Below the pieces are notes generated by a model. That model made no database searches. It was not told where the DNA came from and was given only the letters and a program-made list of their open reading frames with translations. DNA of 64,000 nt from CAYSWV01 sp964434865 (lineage in GTDB: Bacteria; Cyanobacteriota; Cyanobacteriia; Thermostichales; Thermostichaceae), in contig CAYSWV010000003.1 in NCBI GenBank assembly GCA_964434865.1, positions 62,001 to 126,000 on the forward strand, in the 5' to 3' direction. This document shows positions 8,007 through 17,600 of the stretch, piece after piece. How positions within the stretch are numbered: the first letter of the stretch is position 1; each line of letters opens with the position of its first letter. The translations under genes and the position numbers were made by a program.

Positions 8007-9608
8007 TTAATTGCTGTTGCTCCTGTGATTACGATCCATCTGGTGGGATGATTCTTGATCGTTTTGAGAGTTCTTAGCAAAAAGTTGGGGTTGAAAGATG
8101 GTTTTCATAGCCGTTTGAGTAAAGGATGTCAACCATCCTGAAGCCTGCACTTGCTTAGCTTGAGAAGTGACCACTGCCTGCATACCTTGATCACCCCAGC
8201 TCTGATTATGGCTGAAATATTCAATAAAGCTACGGCCAGCAATATGGGTCAGATAGCCAGCACTGATCGCCTGAATAGGTGCAGTGACTAAAAACCCAAC
8301 GATAGAAACTTCAGCTAGAGTGGACAGTAAGCTAGTTGAGAGCTGAATGGCCCCTTCAACCAAACCCACACTAGCCAAGGTTTTAGCTAAGGAATAGGCC
8401 AACTCACGACCTTGCTTTAAGCTCATCTTGCAACTGTAGATAGCCCCAATTTCTACTACCATCTGAGCATTGATAGCGGCAATAGCCAGTAAATCAACAG
8501 CAGGAATAGGATTGGCAAAGACTACCCCAGTCACAATCCATTGAAACCGGTCAATGACCTGCTCAGCCCGTTGTTCTAATTGTTTCGCAATGATCCGACG
8601 AGCTTCTTCACCTAATTGTTGCGACTGCAATAGTGCATTATCCAAAGCTAACGCCGGCCCTTCGGTATATAAAATGGCTTGAACCCGATCACGAATGGCG
8701 GCCACCTGGGGGGTAGGCTGAATACTCTGACCCCCGGACTCAATGGGAGCTGGGTGAGCTGCAGCGATCAAGACATCTTCAAAGGCAATCACAGATTGGA
8801 CGCGGTCTCGTAATCGAGCCTGAATCATTTGTTGTTCAGATTCAGTATATTGATCAGCTTTATTTAAGACTAAAATTGAACGTTTACCTAGCTGGATTAA
8901 CTCCATCAGCGGCTCATACTCAGATTGACGCAGATCACCATCAGTCACCACAATAATTAGATCAGCAGCTTTGGCCCGATCACGAGCTTCTAATTCGCGA
9001 GCGATCCCAGCCGCACCAATTTCTAAAATACCAGGCGCATCCACAATTTCAACAGGTTCTGGGATCCCAGGTAAGGGCCAACGGTAAAGAGCTGAGGTGG
9101 TAGTAGTCCCTAAGTTGACACCTACCGTACCGATAGGTTGACCCAATAAGGCATTGACTAAAGAGGTTTTACCTGCTGATCCAGTGCCAAAGACTACTAC
9201 TTTGAGGCTGGGTTGTTTTAAATTGCGAGCCACTTCAGCTGATCGTTCTGTTAGTGCTTGGCGCGCCACTTCATCCTGGATCTGAGCTGCCTGGTGCTCG
9301 ATTTGAGCTAAATTTTGTTGGGCAACTGTCACTTTTTCAGCAGCCGTTTCAGGTAAGCTGGGTCGTTCTAAAGGTTGAGCTTGAGAGTGGGCCTCAGGTC
9401 GCCGAAATAAAACTAGGTAGTAGAGGGTCGCGGCTAAAAAAACAACCAGTAACACAATAAAGACCCCAATCAAGATAGATCCTAACAGCGGACTTGATTG
9501 AACCGTTTGATAAAGGTCTAAAAAAGACTGGATGAGCCACACGATTAAAGCCGTAACACAGCCAATCACAATCAGGACAACGAGCAGTCGGAGATAAGCT
9601 GAAGACAT
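8007..9608 (-). CDS. GTPase with DUF697 C-terminal domain, membrane protein
   Basis: The 533-residue protein has two N-terminal transmembrane segments (LLVVLIVIGCVTALIVWL and ILIGVFIVLLVVFLAATLYY), a coiled-coil stretch, then an Era/dynamin-like G domain: P-loop FGTGSAGKTSLVNAL near residues 140-155, G3 DAPGILEIG and G4 LNKADQ. The C-terminal 200 residues (NPIPAVDLLAIAAINAQMV and following helices) match the DUF697 membrane-associated domain typical of cyanobacterial and chloroplast GTPases of this type. A role in membrane or thylakoid organisation is plausible, but unproven. The minus-strand gene is alone between a TPR-like gene and the Syd-like gene. Confidence 0.8.
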   Translation of the reverse strand: MSSAYLRLLVVLIVIGCVTALIVWLIQSFLDLYQTVQSSPLLGSILIGVFIVLLVVFLAATLYYLVLFRRPEAHSQAQPLERPSLPETAAEKVTVAQQNLAQIEHQAAQIQDEVARQALTERSAEVARNLKQPSLKVVVFGTGSAGKTSLVNALLGQPIGTVGVNLGTTTTSALYRWPLPGIPEPVEIVDAPGILEIGAAGIARELEARDRAKAADLIIVVTDGDLRQSEYEPLMELIQLGKRSILVLNKADQYTESEQQMIQARLRDRVQSVIAFEDVLIAAAHPAPIESGGQSIQPTPQVAAIRDRVQAILYTEGPALALDNALLQSQQLGEEARRIIAKQLEQRAEQVIDRFQWIVTGVVFANPIPAVDLLAIAAINAQMVVEIGAIYSCKMSLKQGRELAYSLAKTLASVGLVEGAIQLSTSLLSTLAEVSIVGFLVTAPIQAISAGYLTHIAGRSFIEYFSHNQSWGDQGMQAVVTSQAKQVQASGWLTSFTQTAMKTIFQPQLFAKNSQNDQESSHQMDRNHRSNSN

Positions 9609-9862
9609 GGACCATTAAGATTGAAAAGATCTCAATCCCAGTATACGCACCTGACTGAGCGCAATAAGCAGGTCCACTCAGATCCTCTGTGCATTAGATC
9701 CTCTATACAATATAAGAAACAGACAAGGATGACCCCTTAGGAAGCCACCTATCGATCCATCTGCCCCCAACGATATGCCCTAACGATCTAGCTTCTGTCT
9801 GACCAGCAGGAGGTAGCTCTCTATTAAGACAGACATTTCGGATAAAACCAAGGATAAACTTC

Positions 9863-10348
9863 ATGAGTGGAGAAGTTGCAAAGGCATTACGATCTTTACT
9901 TGAACGGAGCGGACCATCTTTTCCAGTTGAGTATGATCCAGAATGGTCTTCACCCTGTATTCTACTGCCTCCCGATGCGGAAGGTAGGGTTCAATGGCAG
10001 CCCGTCCTGATGGATCCCCCTGCCAAATTTGAGGGCCTTCATCCGGATTTACAAGAGTTTTTCGGTAGTTTTTGGGGAGGCCCTATAGAAGCTACTCACT
10101 CTGGAGACGCTGTCTTAATCAGTGTTGCTTGGAATGAGGTAGAGTTGCTCAATATACAACAAACTGTTGCTCAGCATCTAACGGCAGGATCGCCTATATT
10201 TATTGCTGGCACTAGCTCAGATTGGTACTTTGGCGTGAATAATGATACAGGTGAGGTTTGGCTGTGTGAGCCTGGCTATCCACCTATTCACCAAGTCTCG
10301 CCATCACTCGCAACGTTTTTAATTCAATTACTCAGTGGTATTTCGTGA
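9863..10348 (+). CDS. Syd-like protein (SecY-interacting / SUKH-related)
   Basis: The 161-residue soluble protein aligns by eye with the whole length of Escherichia coli Syd: SPCILLPPDAEGRVQWQPV corresponds to its PCII...YWQP stretch, LQEFFGSFWGGPI to the FYTTQFAGDM region, then a VAQHLTAG segment, a Trp/Phe-rich strand and NNDTGEVWLCEPG matching NLSGEV, with a terminal LATFLIQLL helix. Syd binds SecY in proteobacteria. Related folds of the SUKH group also serve as immunity proteins against toxins, so the role in a cyanobacterium could differ. AAGGA lies about 12 bases before the ATG. No toxin gene adjoins it. Confidence 0.65.
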   Translation: MSGEVAKALRSLLERSGPSFPVEYDPEWSSPCILLPPDAEGRVQWQPVLMDPPAKFEGLHPDLQEFFGSFWGGPIEATHSGDAVLISVAWNEVELLNIQQTVAQHLTAGSPIFIAGTSSDWYFGVNNDTGEVWLCEPGYPPIHQVSPSLATFLIQLLSGIS

Positions 10349-10430
10349 TTTTTTAAAGCCTGTTGATCAAAATTTAAATTATCTATCTTATCTTCAAGGC
10401 TTTTTAGCTTCAAGGAAGATCACAATCTGA

Positions 10431-10458
10431 CCTGAGCTAAGTAACCTGAGCTAAGTAA
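10431..10458. repeat. Perfect 14-bp tandem duplication
   Basis: CCTGAGCTAAGTAA occurs twice without gap in the spacer after the Syd-like gene, followed by a partial third start (CCTAT). It is non-coding. Confidence 0.85.
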
Positions 10459-10521
10459 CCTATATAGAGTCAACGAAACTAGTAAGCGATAGTCTGAGAA
10501 GTCAATCCATTCCGCAAAGCT

Positions 10522-11205
10522 ATGAACCTCATTTTCCCTATCCTGTTTGTTGGTGCCCTTGTCGTCATCATGCTAGGGATCCCTTTGCTATTTCGTCAGG
10601 CTCAGCAGTTAGCCCAAAAGCAAGGTCCGCCAAAGGCTCTAAGTGGTCCCATAAGCTGGGAAGGTACACTGCATTGTTTGAGTTGGAAGGCTGCAACTTT
10701 GAATCAGCAGTTGGTCTTTCCTTATCAGATCCGCGGAACCTATCAGAGCAGTAATGTTTGGAGTACCTACCAATCTAAAGGCAACACGGGTTATGTTTGT
10801 TTTCGCTATCGCCAAGGACAGATCGAAGGTCGATTTTCTGGTCAACGCTGTGGCTGGGTTGTGGAAGGGACCTTGACTCCTCACACAGCCCATTTGATGA
10901 TGGGATCGCCGCGAGGCAGTTTTTTAGGCCTAGCCAAGCCTGATGTTCCTCTCAGGTTTGATTTGAGTAATGGCAAAGTTCGCTTTCCTCAAGGTAAGAC
11001 CGGTGGAGACATTAGTGGAAACAGTTCTCTGAGTTACTCATTCGATACCTCCAGTGGTGACGGGAGCCTGAGTGGTCGCTTAGAAGATCCCCGGCAAGCC
11101 TGGTATGTCAATGTTGAAATGCGTTATCACCAAGTTCCTATAGAAGCAGCAGTTCTAGCCACTGTGATGATGGCTGATTCGATTCTGAGTTATCACTATG
11201 ACTAA
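10522..11205 (+). CDS. Unknown membrane-anchored beta-rich protein
   Basis: I do not recognise this 227-residue protein. Residues 4-25 (IFPILFVGALVVIMLGIPLL) form a single transmembrane anchor. The rest is rich in beta-prone, Gly/Ser/aromatic sequence (WSTYQSKGNTGYVCFRYRQG, GRFSGQRCGWVVEGTL, SSLSYSFDTSSGDGSLSG), suggesting one extracytoplasmic beta sandwich or barrel; it has cysteines at two or more places (HCLSW, YVCFRY, QRCGW) that could pair. It lies between the Syd-like gene and a glycosyltransferase, both on the same strand but with sizeable gaps, so no operon is obvious. Confidence 0.6.
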   Translation: MNLIFPILFVGALVVIMLGIPLLFRQAQQLAQKQGPPKALSGPISWEGTLHCLSWKAATLNQQLVFPYQIRGTYQSSNVWSTYQSKGNTGYVCFRYRQGQIEGRFSGQRCGWVVEGTLTPHTAHLMMGSPRGSFLGLAKPDVPLRFDLSNGKVRFPQGKTGGDISGNSSLSYSFDTSSGDGSLSGRLEDPRQAWYVNVEMRYHQVPIEAAVLATVMMADSILSYHYD

Positions 11206-11368
11206 CAAAATGATTAACAAATAAGCTGTTTTTGAAGCAGTGGATGAGGTCATTTGTGGGATCAATACTAGGTTCTGTTGCTTAAACCTGATCCCCGAGC
11301 ATGTCCTTTTTAGAGTACTGTAACGTGAGGCTTGACTCTCTAAACGGATATAGCAGAACGGACAGAGC

Positions 11369-13123
11369 ATGATACTAAAGCAACAGACACCCACCCTTGA
11401 TCCAAGATGGATACATGGGCTTTTGCTCTTGGGATGGATATTTTTGGGGCTGGGCTTGCGACTCACGAATCTAGCTGCTAAACCCCCCTGGATGGATGAA
11501 ATTGCGACGGTCGTTTATAGCCTGGGCAATGGGGCAGGTGATTTACCCGTCAATCAATTGTTCTCTCTAGAGACTTTGCTGGAGCCACTTCGACTCGATC
11601 CCACTCTGAATCAGGCCGAGCTGGTCCACAGCTTATTGACAGAAGTGCCCCATCCCCCCAGCTACTTTATGCTGTCGCACTACTGGATGAGAGGTGTTGA
11701 GTTGGTTGAGGGCCTAGTGTCTGTGAGTTCAACTCGGACGTTACCGGTGCTGTTTGGAGTGATGACAATTCCGGCCACTTATGTGCTAGGAGCTTTGGCC
11801 TGTCGGTCTGCAGTAGTGGGCCATCTCTCTGCTTTGTTAATGGCAGTATCCCCGTTTGGCATTGCCTACTCTCAGGAAACTCGTCATTATTCGTTAGCCA
11901 TTCTTTGTGTCACGCTGTCTTTGATCTGTTTAGTACTAGCTATTCAACGGTTATCTGACCATCGTCCACTCTCACTGGCTCTCAGTTTAAGTTGGATGGT
12001 GATCAATAGTATTGGTGTCTCTGTTCATCTCTTTTTTGTCTTAACGTTGCTAGCAGAAGCTTTAGCTTTGATCTTTCTGGGCTGGCAACACCATCGTTAT
12101 CGTCTCTCAGGCTGGAGTTCAGGTCCTTGGCTCAGTCTTTACGGTGCAGCTCTAGGAACAGCTTTAGGGACCTTGATTTGGCTCGATTTTGTGGTTGATC
12201 GGCAACGGTTTATCGGTCAGCTCACGGTCGATTACTTTACCCTGTTGTACTGGATTAACCCGCTAGCTCAGGCTTTGGTCGCTTGTCTGACTATGATCAT
12301 GCTGCTACCTGTTGAGGCAGGGAATTTATGGATTGTGATCCCCTCTGGATTGGTGATGTTGGTCATCTTGATCTGGTGGGTTCCTTTACTCATTAAGAGT
12401 CTGAAGCTGTGGTGGCAAGAGTATCGCTATCCCGAACTTCAAGGTATTTTAAACTTCACAGGATTAGCACTCCTCATTTTTTTCATCTTGAGCTACATAT
12501 TAGCCTTTGATATCACTCGAGGACTCCGCTATAACTTTGTGTACTTTCCAGGTGTGATTGTGGTGGTGGGTGCAGGTCTAGCCCCCTATTGGCAATTGCC
12601 CTCACCTCACCCAGGGCTGAAGTGGTTACAGCCAGGCCCACGAGTGGTCATCACCCTGGTTTTAGTGGGTCTCTTAAGTGGTCTAACGGTGGTTTCCGAT
12701 CTGGGGTATCGCAAGTTTTTTCGATCAGATGAGTTTCTGGCGGTGGTGCACGACTACTCCACAGATACTGTTTTGTTAGCTAGCCGTGTAGCTCGACCGG
12801 ATGCCATTGGGGTCTATGGCAATGATCTGATGAGTTTAGGCTGGGATATTGAACGGCAAGGTGATCAGTGGCAGCACCAAACTCAGTTTTTATTGGTAGA
12901 AGTCCAAGATACCCCCGGAACCCAAGCCGTCTTGGATCAGGCCATTTCCCAGTTAGAGATACCAAGTGATCTGTGGTTACTTTACTTTGGAGATGATGTA
13001 GAAGCTATTGTTGCAGAGCATGGCTGCACCCCCAAGCCACCCTTTGACCGAGGTTTTTTAGCTGGTTTTAGCTTTCAACACTTTGTCTGTGGTACGACTC
13101 TAGATCCTGCTGCCCAGCTTTAA
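11369..13123 (+). CDS. GT39/PMT-like membrane glycosyltransferase
   Basis: The 584-residue protein has an N-terminal transmembrane helix, then the PMT_2-type loop with the catalytic-like acidic motif KPPWMDEIATVVYSLGNG near residue 42, a His-containing HYWMRG segment, SQETRHYSLAIL, and about ten hydrophobic helices, with a soluble C-terminal domain of about 120 residues. Proteins of this family (mannosyl- or arabinosyl-transferase like) use polyprenyl-phosphate sugars to glycosylate lipids or proteins on the outer face of the membrane. The sugar and acceptor cannot be told from sequence. A poor ribosome binding site (GGACAGAGC) precedes the ATG. It is convergent with the GNAT gene, stops 41 bases apart. 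Confidence 0.75.
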   Translation: MILKQQTPTLDPRWIHGLLLLGWIFLGLGLRLTNLAAKPPWMDEIATVVYSLGNGAGDLPVNQLFSLETLLEPLRLDPTLNQAELVHSLLTEVPHPPSYFMLSHYWMRGVELVEGLVSVSSTRTLPVLFGVMTIPATYVLGALACRSAVVGHLSALLMAVSPFGIAYSQETRHYSLAILCVTLSLICLVLAIQRLSDHRPLSLALSLSWMVINSIGVSVHLFFVLTLLAEALALIFLGWQHHRYRLSGWSSGPWLSLYGAALGTALGTLIWLDFVVDRQRFIGQLTVDYFTLLYWINPLAQALVACLTMIMLLPVEAGNLWIVIPSGLVMLVILIWWVPLLIKSLKLWWQEYRYPELQGILNFTGLALLIFFILSYILAFDITRGLRYNFVYFPGVIVVVGAGLAPYWQLPSPHPGLKWLQPGPRVVITLVLVGLLSGLTVVSDLGYRKFFRSDEFLAVVHDYSTDTVLLASRVARPDAIGVYGNDLMSLGWDIERQGDQWQHQTQFLLVEVQDTPGTQAVLDQAISQLEIPSDLWLLYFGDDVEAIVAEHGCTPKPPFDRGFLAGFSFQHFVCGTTLDPAAQL

Positions 13124-13151
13124 ATCTCAAGGTGTGATCCTCCAGCCTTCT

Positions 13152-13183
13152 CATAAAAACCTTCTAACATAAAAACCTTTTAA
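13152..13183. repeat. 16-bp tandem duplication at a gene end
   Basis: CATAAAAACCTTCTAA is followed directly by CATAAAAACCTTTTAA, then CATA. The second unit overlaps the stop and last codons of the GNAT gene, so duplication may have set the present 3' end of that gene. Confidence 0.8.
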
Positions 13184-13670
13184 CATACAGACAATCACAG
13201 CGACTAACTAAAGGATAGTCAACGGTAACCTCAGGCTGTTGGTACCCATTTTTCTCATATAGATGAATGGCTGCTTTCAAAACCGATGCCGTCTCGATCC
13301 AAATCGTTTGATAGCCTTGACTAGCAATAGCGTGCTCGAGCTGAGTTAATAAAAACTGGCCCAGTCCCTGACCACGACTCTCAAATTGTAGATACATCTT
13401 ACGGATCTCAACAGCTTTAAAACCATGGGGAACCGGGTAGTAAGCTGCACTACCTACGACTCGATTGTGATCATCAATTACCCAAAATTCACCCCCAGTC
13501 GCTTGATAGTAGGTTTCTACTTCAATCACATCTCGATCAGCATTGGCGGGATCCCAGGGTAATCCATAATCAACTAGAGCCATTTGGATCACCTCAGCCA
13601 CCGCGGCTCGATCGTGAGGTTGCCAAGGTCGAATTTGAAAGTTTTTGTAACGGAGGGGCCAACTTGTCAT
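13164..13670 (-). CDS. GNAT-family N-acetyltransferase
   Basis: The 168-residue protein has the GNAT fold: a beta4 strand VEIRKMYLQFESRGQGLGQ with the acetyl-CoA pyrophosphate loop (RGQGLG near residues 99-104), then helix LLTQLEHAIASQGYQTIWIE and a C-terminal LYEKNGYQ motif. It transfers an acetyl group from acetyl-CoA to an amine; the substrate is unknown. The C-terminus overlaps a 16-bp tandem duplication. It lies 73 bases downstream of chlM on the same strand, so the two might be cotranscribed, but there is no functional link that I can see. Confidence 0.85.
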   Translation of the reverse strand: MTSWPLRYKNFQIRPWQPHDRAAVAEVIQMALVDYGLPWDPANADRDVIEVETYYQATGGEFWVIDDHNRVVGSAAYYPVPHGFKAVEIRKMYLQFESRGQGLGQFLLTQLEHAIASQGYQTIWIETASVLKAAIHLYEKNGYQQPEVTVDYPLVSRCDCLYVKRFLC

Positions 13671-13743
13671 GGCTTGATTTTAAATCAGAGTTTATTTAAA
13701 TTAGATCAGGTTTAATTATTGAACCCTTTATGTTCTGTAGCCT

Positions 13744-14430
13744 TTATGCTTCTGTAGTACGAGCATCCAAGATCCAGGCAAAGTAGAAACGAGATTTGAT
13801 GGTAGCTTTCTGGTGCACTGTCCAGCCTAATTGCTTCAGGTGCTCTACTAAAACAGCTTCACGGTGCTGGTAGGCTCGAGTCGTTTTACTAGGTCCTGGA
13901 AAAAATTCACCTACTTTCTTTAGCAATGAGAGCAATGGGGTTTTGGGAGCAAAGCTAAAGATCAAGCGGGACTGGGCCAACTGTGTCAGCTTTTCTATCA
14001 TCCGTAAGGCGTCTGATTCTGGATAATGGATCATGACATCTAAGCAGATCACCATATCATAGTGGCCCTGCAAGGCTTCCAAATCAGATACCGTAAACTG
14101 AGGATTTGTAGTTTGTTGAAGGGTAGCTTGTTGGCGTTGACGAGCTTCTGTGATCATTTGCTCTGATATGTCGCTACTAAAGACGGTGGCCCCTCGTTGC
14201 GCTAGTGGAATACTGAGGCTACCCACGCCACACCCAGCATCACAAATTGTCTGATCCTGTAACTGATCACCCAACCAAGCCAACACAGTCTCAACCGTTC
14301 GGGCATGACCGTTACGAATATCTTCCTGCACCCAGTTGACGTCACCGTCGCCATAAATGCGGGACCAACGCTCAAATCCAACCGAGTTAAAGTACTCCTT
14401 CACCACTACTTTATCATCTGTACTTGTCAT
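13744..14430 (-). CDS. chlM: Magnesium protoporphyrin IX O-methyltransferase
   Basis: ChlM methylates the C13 propionate of Mg-protoporphyrin IX with S-adenosylmethionine, the step just before the oxidative cyclase of chlorophyll synthesis. The 228-residue protein begins with the characteristic VKEYFNSVGFERWSRIYG, followed by VNWVQEDIRNGHARTVETVL, the SAM-binding motif CDAGCGVGSLSIPLAQRG near residues 62-80, and MVICLDVMIHYPE. Length and start agree with the family. It lies apart from other chl genes. SAM use links it indirectly to ahcY and the cyclase step to ycf54, both in this window. Confidence 0.95.
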   Translation of the reverse strand: MTSTDDKVVVKEYFNSVGFERWSRIYGDGDVNWVQEDIRNGHARTVETVLAWLGDQLQDQTICDAGCGVGSLSIPLAQRGATVFSSDISEQMITEARQRQQATLQQTTNPQFTVSDLEALQGHYDMVICLDVMIHYPESDALRMIEKLTQLAQSRLIFSFAPKTPLLSLLKKVGEFFPGPSKTTRAYQHREAVLVEHLKQLGWTVHQKATIKSRFYFAWILDARTTEA

Positions 14431-14630
14431 CTCAAACCTGCCTCATTCATGCTCGATCAATCCAAAGCCTTATCAGTTTAATACTAGTTAGCCGCCTAGA
14501 TCAGATGACTAGGTCTCCATCAACCTATTGACACATCAACAAAATCTCAATTAAGTATAGTGTGATCCATCCGACACTGAATCCATTCAATCTCAGGATG
14601 AGTCAGTGAGGCCACTGCGGGAGACAAGTC

Positions 14631-17600
14631 ATGAGACAGCTGCATAGCTACCAAGTCATTGAGACCATCCATGAAGGTGAATCAACCACTATCTACCGTG
14701 GTACCGATGAGCAGCAACAGCCCGTCATTATCAAAACTCTCAAGGCCGAGTATCCCGATTTAAAAGATATTGCTCGACTCAAACACGAATACGACATTTT
14801 GCAAGATCTGCAGATCAATGGCGTGGTTCAAGCTCTAGATTTAGTCAAACAAGATACGCAAGCATCATTGATTTTCGAAGATTTTGGTGGTGAATCTTTA
14901 AAAAAAATAATTCTTGAGCAGGGATGTTTCAAGACTAATCTAGCATCCTTTTTACACATAGCGATTGCTCTAACTGATATCCTGGGTGAAATTCATAACG
15001 CTCACATTATCCATAAAGATATTAAACCCGCTAACATCATTATTAATCAAACTACCGGTGAGGTTAAAATTACTGATTTTGGCATTTCATCTCGACTCAC
15101 GACTGAGAGTCAAAGTCTGGATACAACTCTGTTAGAAGGGACCTTATCTAACATTTCACCAGAACAAACAGGCCGGATGAATCGTGCTATTGACTACCGC
15201 ACGGATTACTATTCACTTGGGATCACCTTTTACGAGATGCTCACGGGTCAGTTACCATTTAGCTCAACCGATCCGCTAGAGTTAATCCATTGTCATATTG
15301 CTAAAGTTCCTCCTTCACCACGTCAGTTGGATCCTACTATTCCTGAAGTGATCTCTGACATTATTATGAAGTTATTATTGAAAACAGCGGAAGAACGTTA
15401 TCAAACTACTTTTGGTCTCCGGGCTGATCTAGAAACCTGTTTAGAACAACTTACCCTCAAGGGCCAGATATCTCACTTTGAAGTGGGACACCATGATATC
15501 TCAGGCAAGTTTCAAATCCCTCAAAAGCTCTATGGTCGCGAAGAAGATGTGGCCACTTTGATGGCGGCGTTTGAACGAGTGAGCCAAGGTTACACTGAGA
15601 TGATGCTGGTGGGCGGCTATTCCGGTATTGGGAAGTCCTCTTTGGTCCATGAAATTCATAAGCCTATTGCCAAGGGGGGGGGATACTTTATTAGTGGAAA
15701 ATTTGATCAGTTTCAACGTAATATTCCTTATGCCTCTTTTATTCAAGCTTTTCGAGATCTCGTGTTACAGCTATTAACAGAAAGTAGCACAGCCATTCAG
15801 CAGTGGCAGGATCTACTCTTGGCCGCTCTAGGTCCTAATGGCCAAGTCATTATCGATGTGATCCCCGAAGTAGAACTGATTATAGGTACCCAACCCCCAG
15901 TACCTCACCTGGGTCCAGCCGAATCTCAAAACCGATTTAACTTTGTTTTTCAACAGTTTGTGACCGTCTTCACCCAAAAAGAGCATCCCTTAGTCTTGTT
16001 TTTAGACGATCTGCAATGGGCAGACTCTGCCTCTCTACGGTTTATTCAGCTCTTAATGACCACAGCTAACAGCCCTTATCTGCTATTCATTGGTGCCTAT
16101 CGGGATAACGAAGTCGATCCATCACATCCATTGCTGTTGACTATCGATGAGATCAAACGATTTGAAACTGTGATCAATACGATTAATGTTAAACCTCTAG
16201 CTTTGGCACATGTGAATCAACTCATTGCAGAGACGTTATCGTGTTCAGCAGAGCAAAGCCAATCATTAGCGAACCTATGTTTACAGAAAACCCAGGGTAA
16301 TCCCTTTTTCTTAAATCAGCTACTCAGAGAGTTACATAACGATCAGTTGATCACGTTTGATTCTCACTTGGGTTTTTGGCAGTGGAATATTGATCAGATT
16401 CAAGCTCAAGAGATTACTGATAATGTGGTTGAACTCATGGTGGGCAAGATTCAAAAAATGGCCCCCCTATCTCAAGAGCGCTTAAAGTTAGCAGCCTGTA
16501 TGGGTAATCGCTTCAATTTAAACGTACTAGCGGTTGTGAGTGAAACATCGTTATCTGAGTGTGCCAGTAACTTATGGCAACCCCTACATGAAAACCTCTT
16601 ACTACCTTTGGACGACTCTTACAAGATCCCACTAGCCTTACGGCATGAGACTTGGGATCATCCAGAACATTTAGTCATTGACTATAAGTTTTTACATGAT
16701 CGAGTGCAACAGGCAGCCTATGCCTTGATCCCAGAAGCTGACAAGCAAGCCACCCACTTAAAGATTGGTCAGTTATTACTTAATAACACCAGCGACAGTG
16801 AGTTAGATGATAAAATCTTTGAAATTGTTAACCATTTAAATCTAGCAGCCGATCTGATTCAATCTAATGATCTTAGATATCAGCTAGCTCAACTCAATTT
16901 AAGTGCAGGCCAAAAAGCTAAGGATGCAACGGCCTATGAACCCGCTCTACGTTACTTTAATCAAGGTATCAAGGCAATTCCAGGCGATCCCTGGACAGAC
17001 TATTACGAACTGGCCTTTGCCCTATACCGTGAACAATCAGAGTGTGAGTACCTCTGTAGCCATTTTGAAGCTGCTGAACATCTATTTGATACTGTTCTTA
17101 GTCATGCTCGCACTGATCTTGAAAAAGCTGAGATTCAAATTATTCGTCTGGCCCTCTATGACATTGCTGCTAAGTATATTGAAAGTTTACAGATTGGTTC
17201 TGAAGCCTTGAAGATGTTGGGGATCACGATACCGATTGAGTCTGATGCGGTTCTGGTAGCCCTTGAGACCGAACTGGAACACTATCGCACCTATCTGAAA
17301 ACGGTGTCGATTGCTGATCTGATTGCGGCCCCCTTGATGACTCAACCTGAGTTGCAAGCCAGTATGCAGCTACTGATGAATATGACAGGTCCAGCTTACT
17401 TTACCAATCAAGATCTGTTAGCTTTAACCACCATTAAAATGGTCAACCTCTCAATTCAGCATGGGAACTCAGATGTTTCAGCTCATGGGTACGCGTTTTG
17501 GGGCGTGGTATCAGGGGCCCGACTGCAAGAATTTGATCTAGGTTATGAGTTTGGACAACTAGCTATGCAGCTGTTAGATAAGATGGATAATCCTAACGTA

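Noticed and set aside
10355..10405. AAAGCC/GGCTTT pair followed by TTTTT after the Syd-like gene
   Set aside because: The loop is about 37 bases long and AT-rich; the stem is only six pairs, so it is not called a terminator.
10876..10886. ACTCCTCACAC, the conserved 11-mer of the cyanobacterial small RNA Yfr1
   Set aside because: It lies inside the unknown protein gene at 10522-11205 in a normal coding context, and there is no flanking stem or T run as Yfr1 requires.
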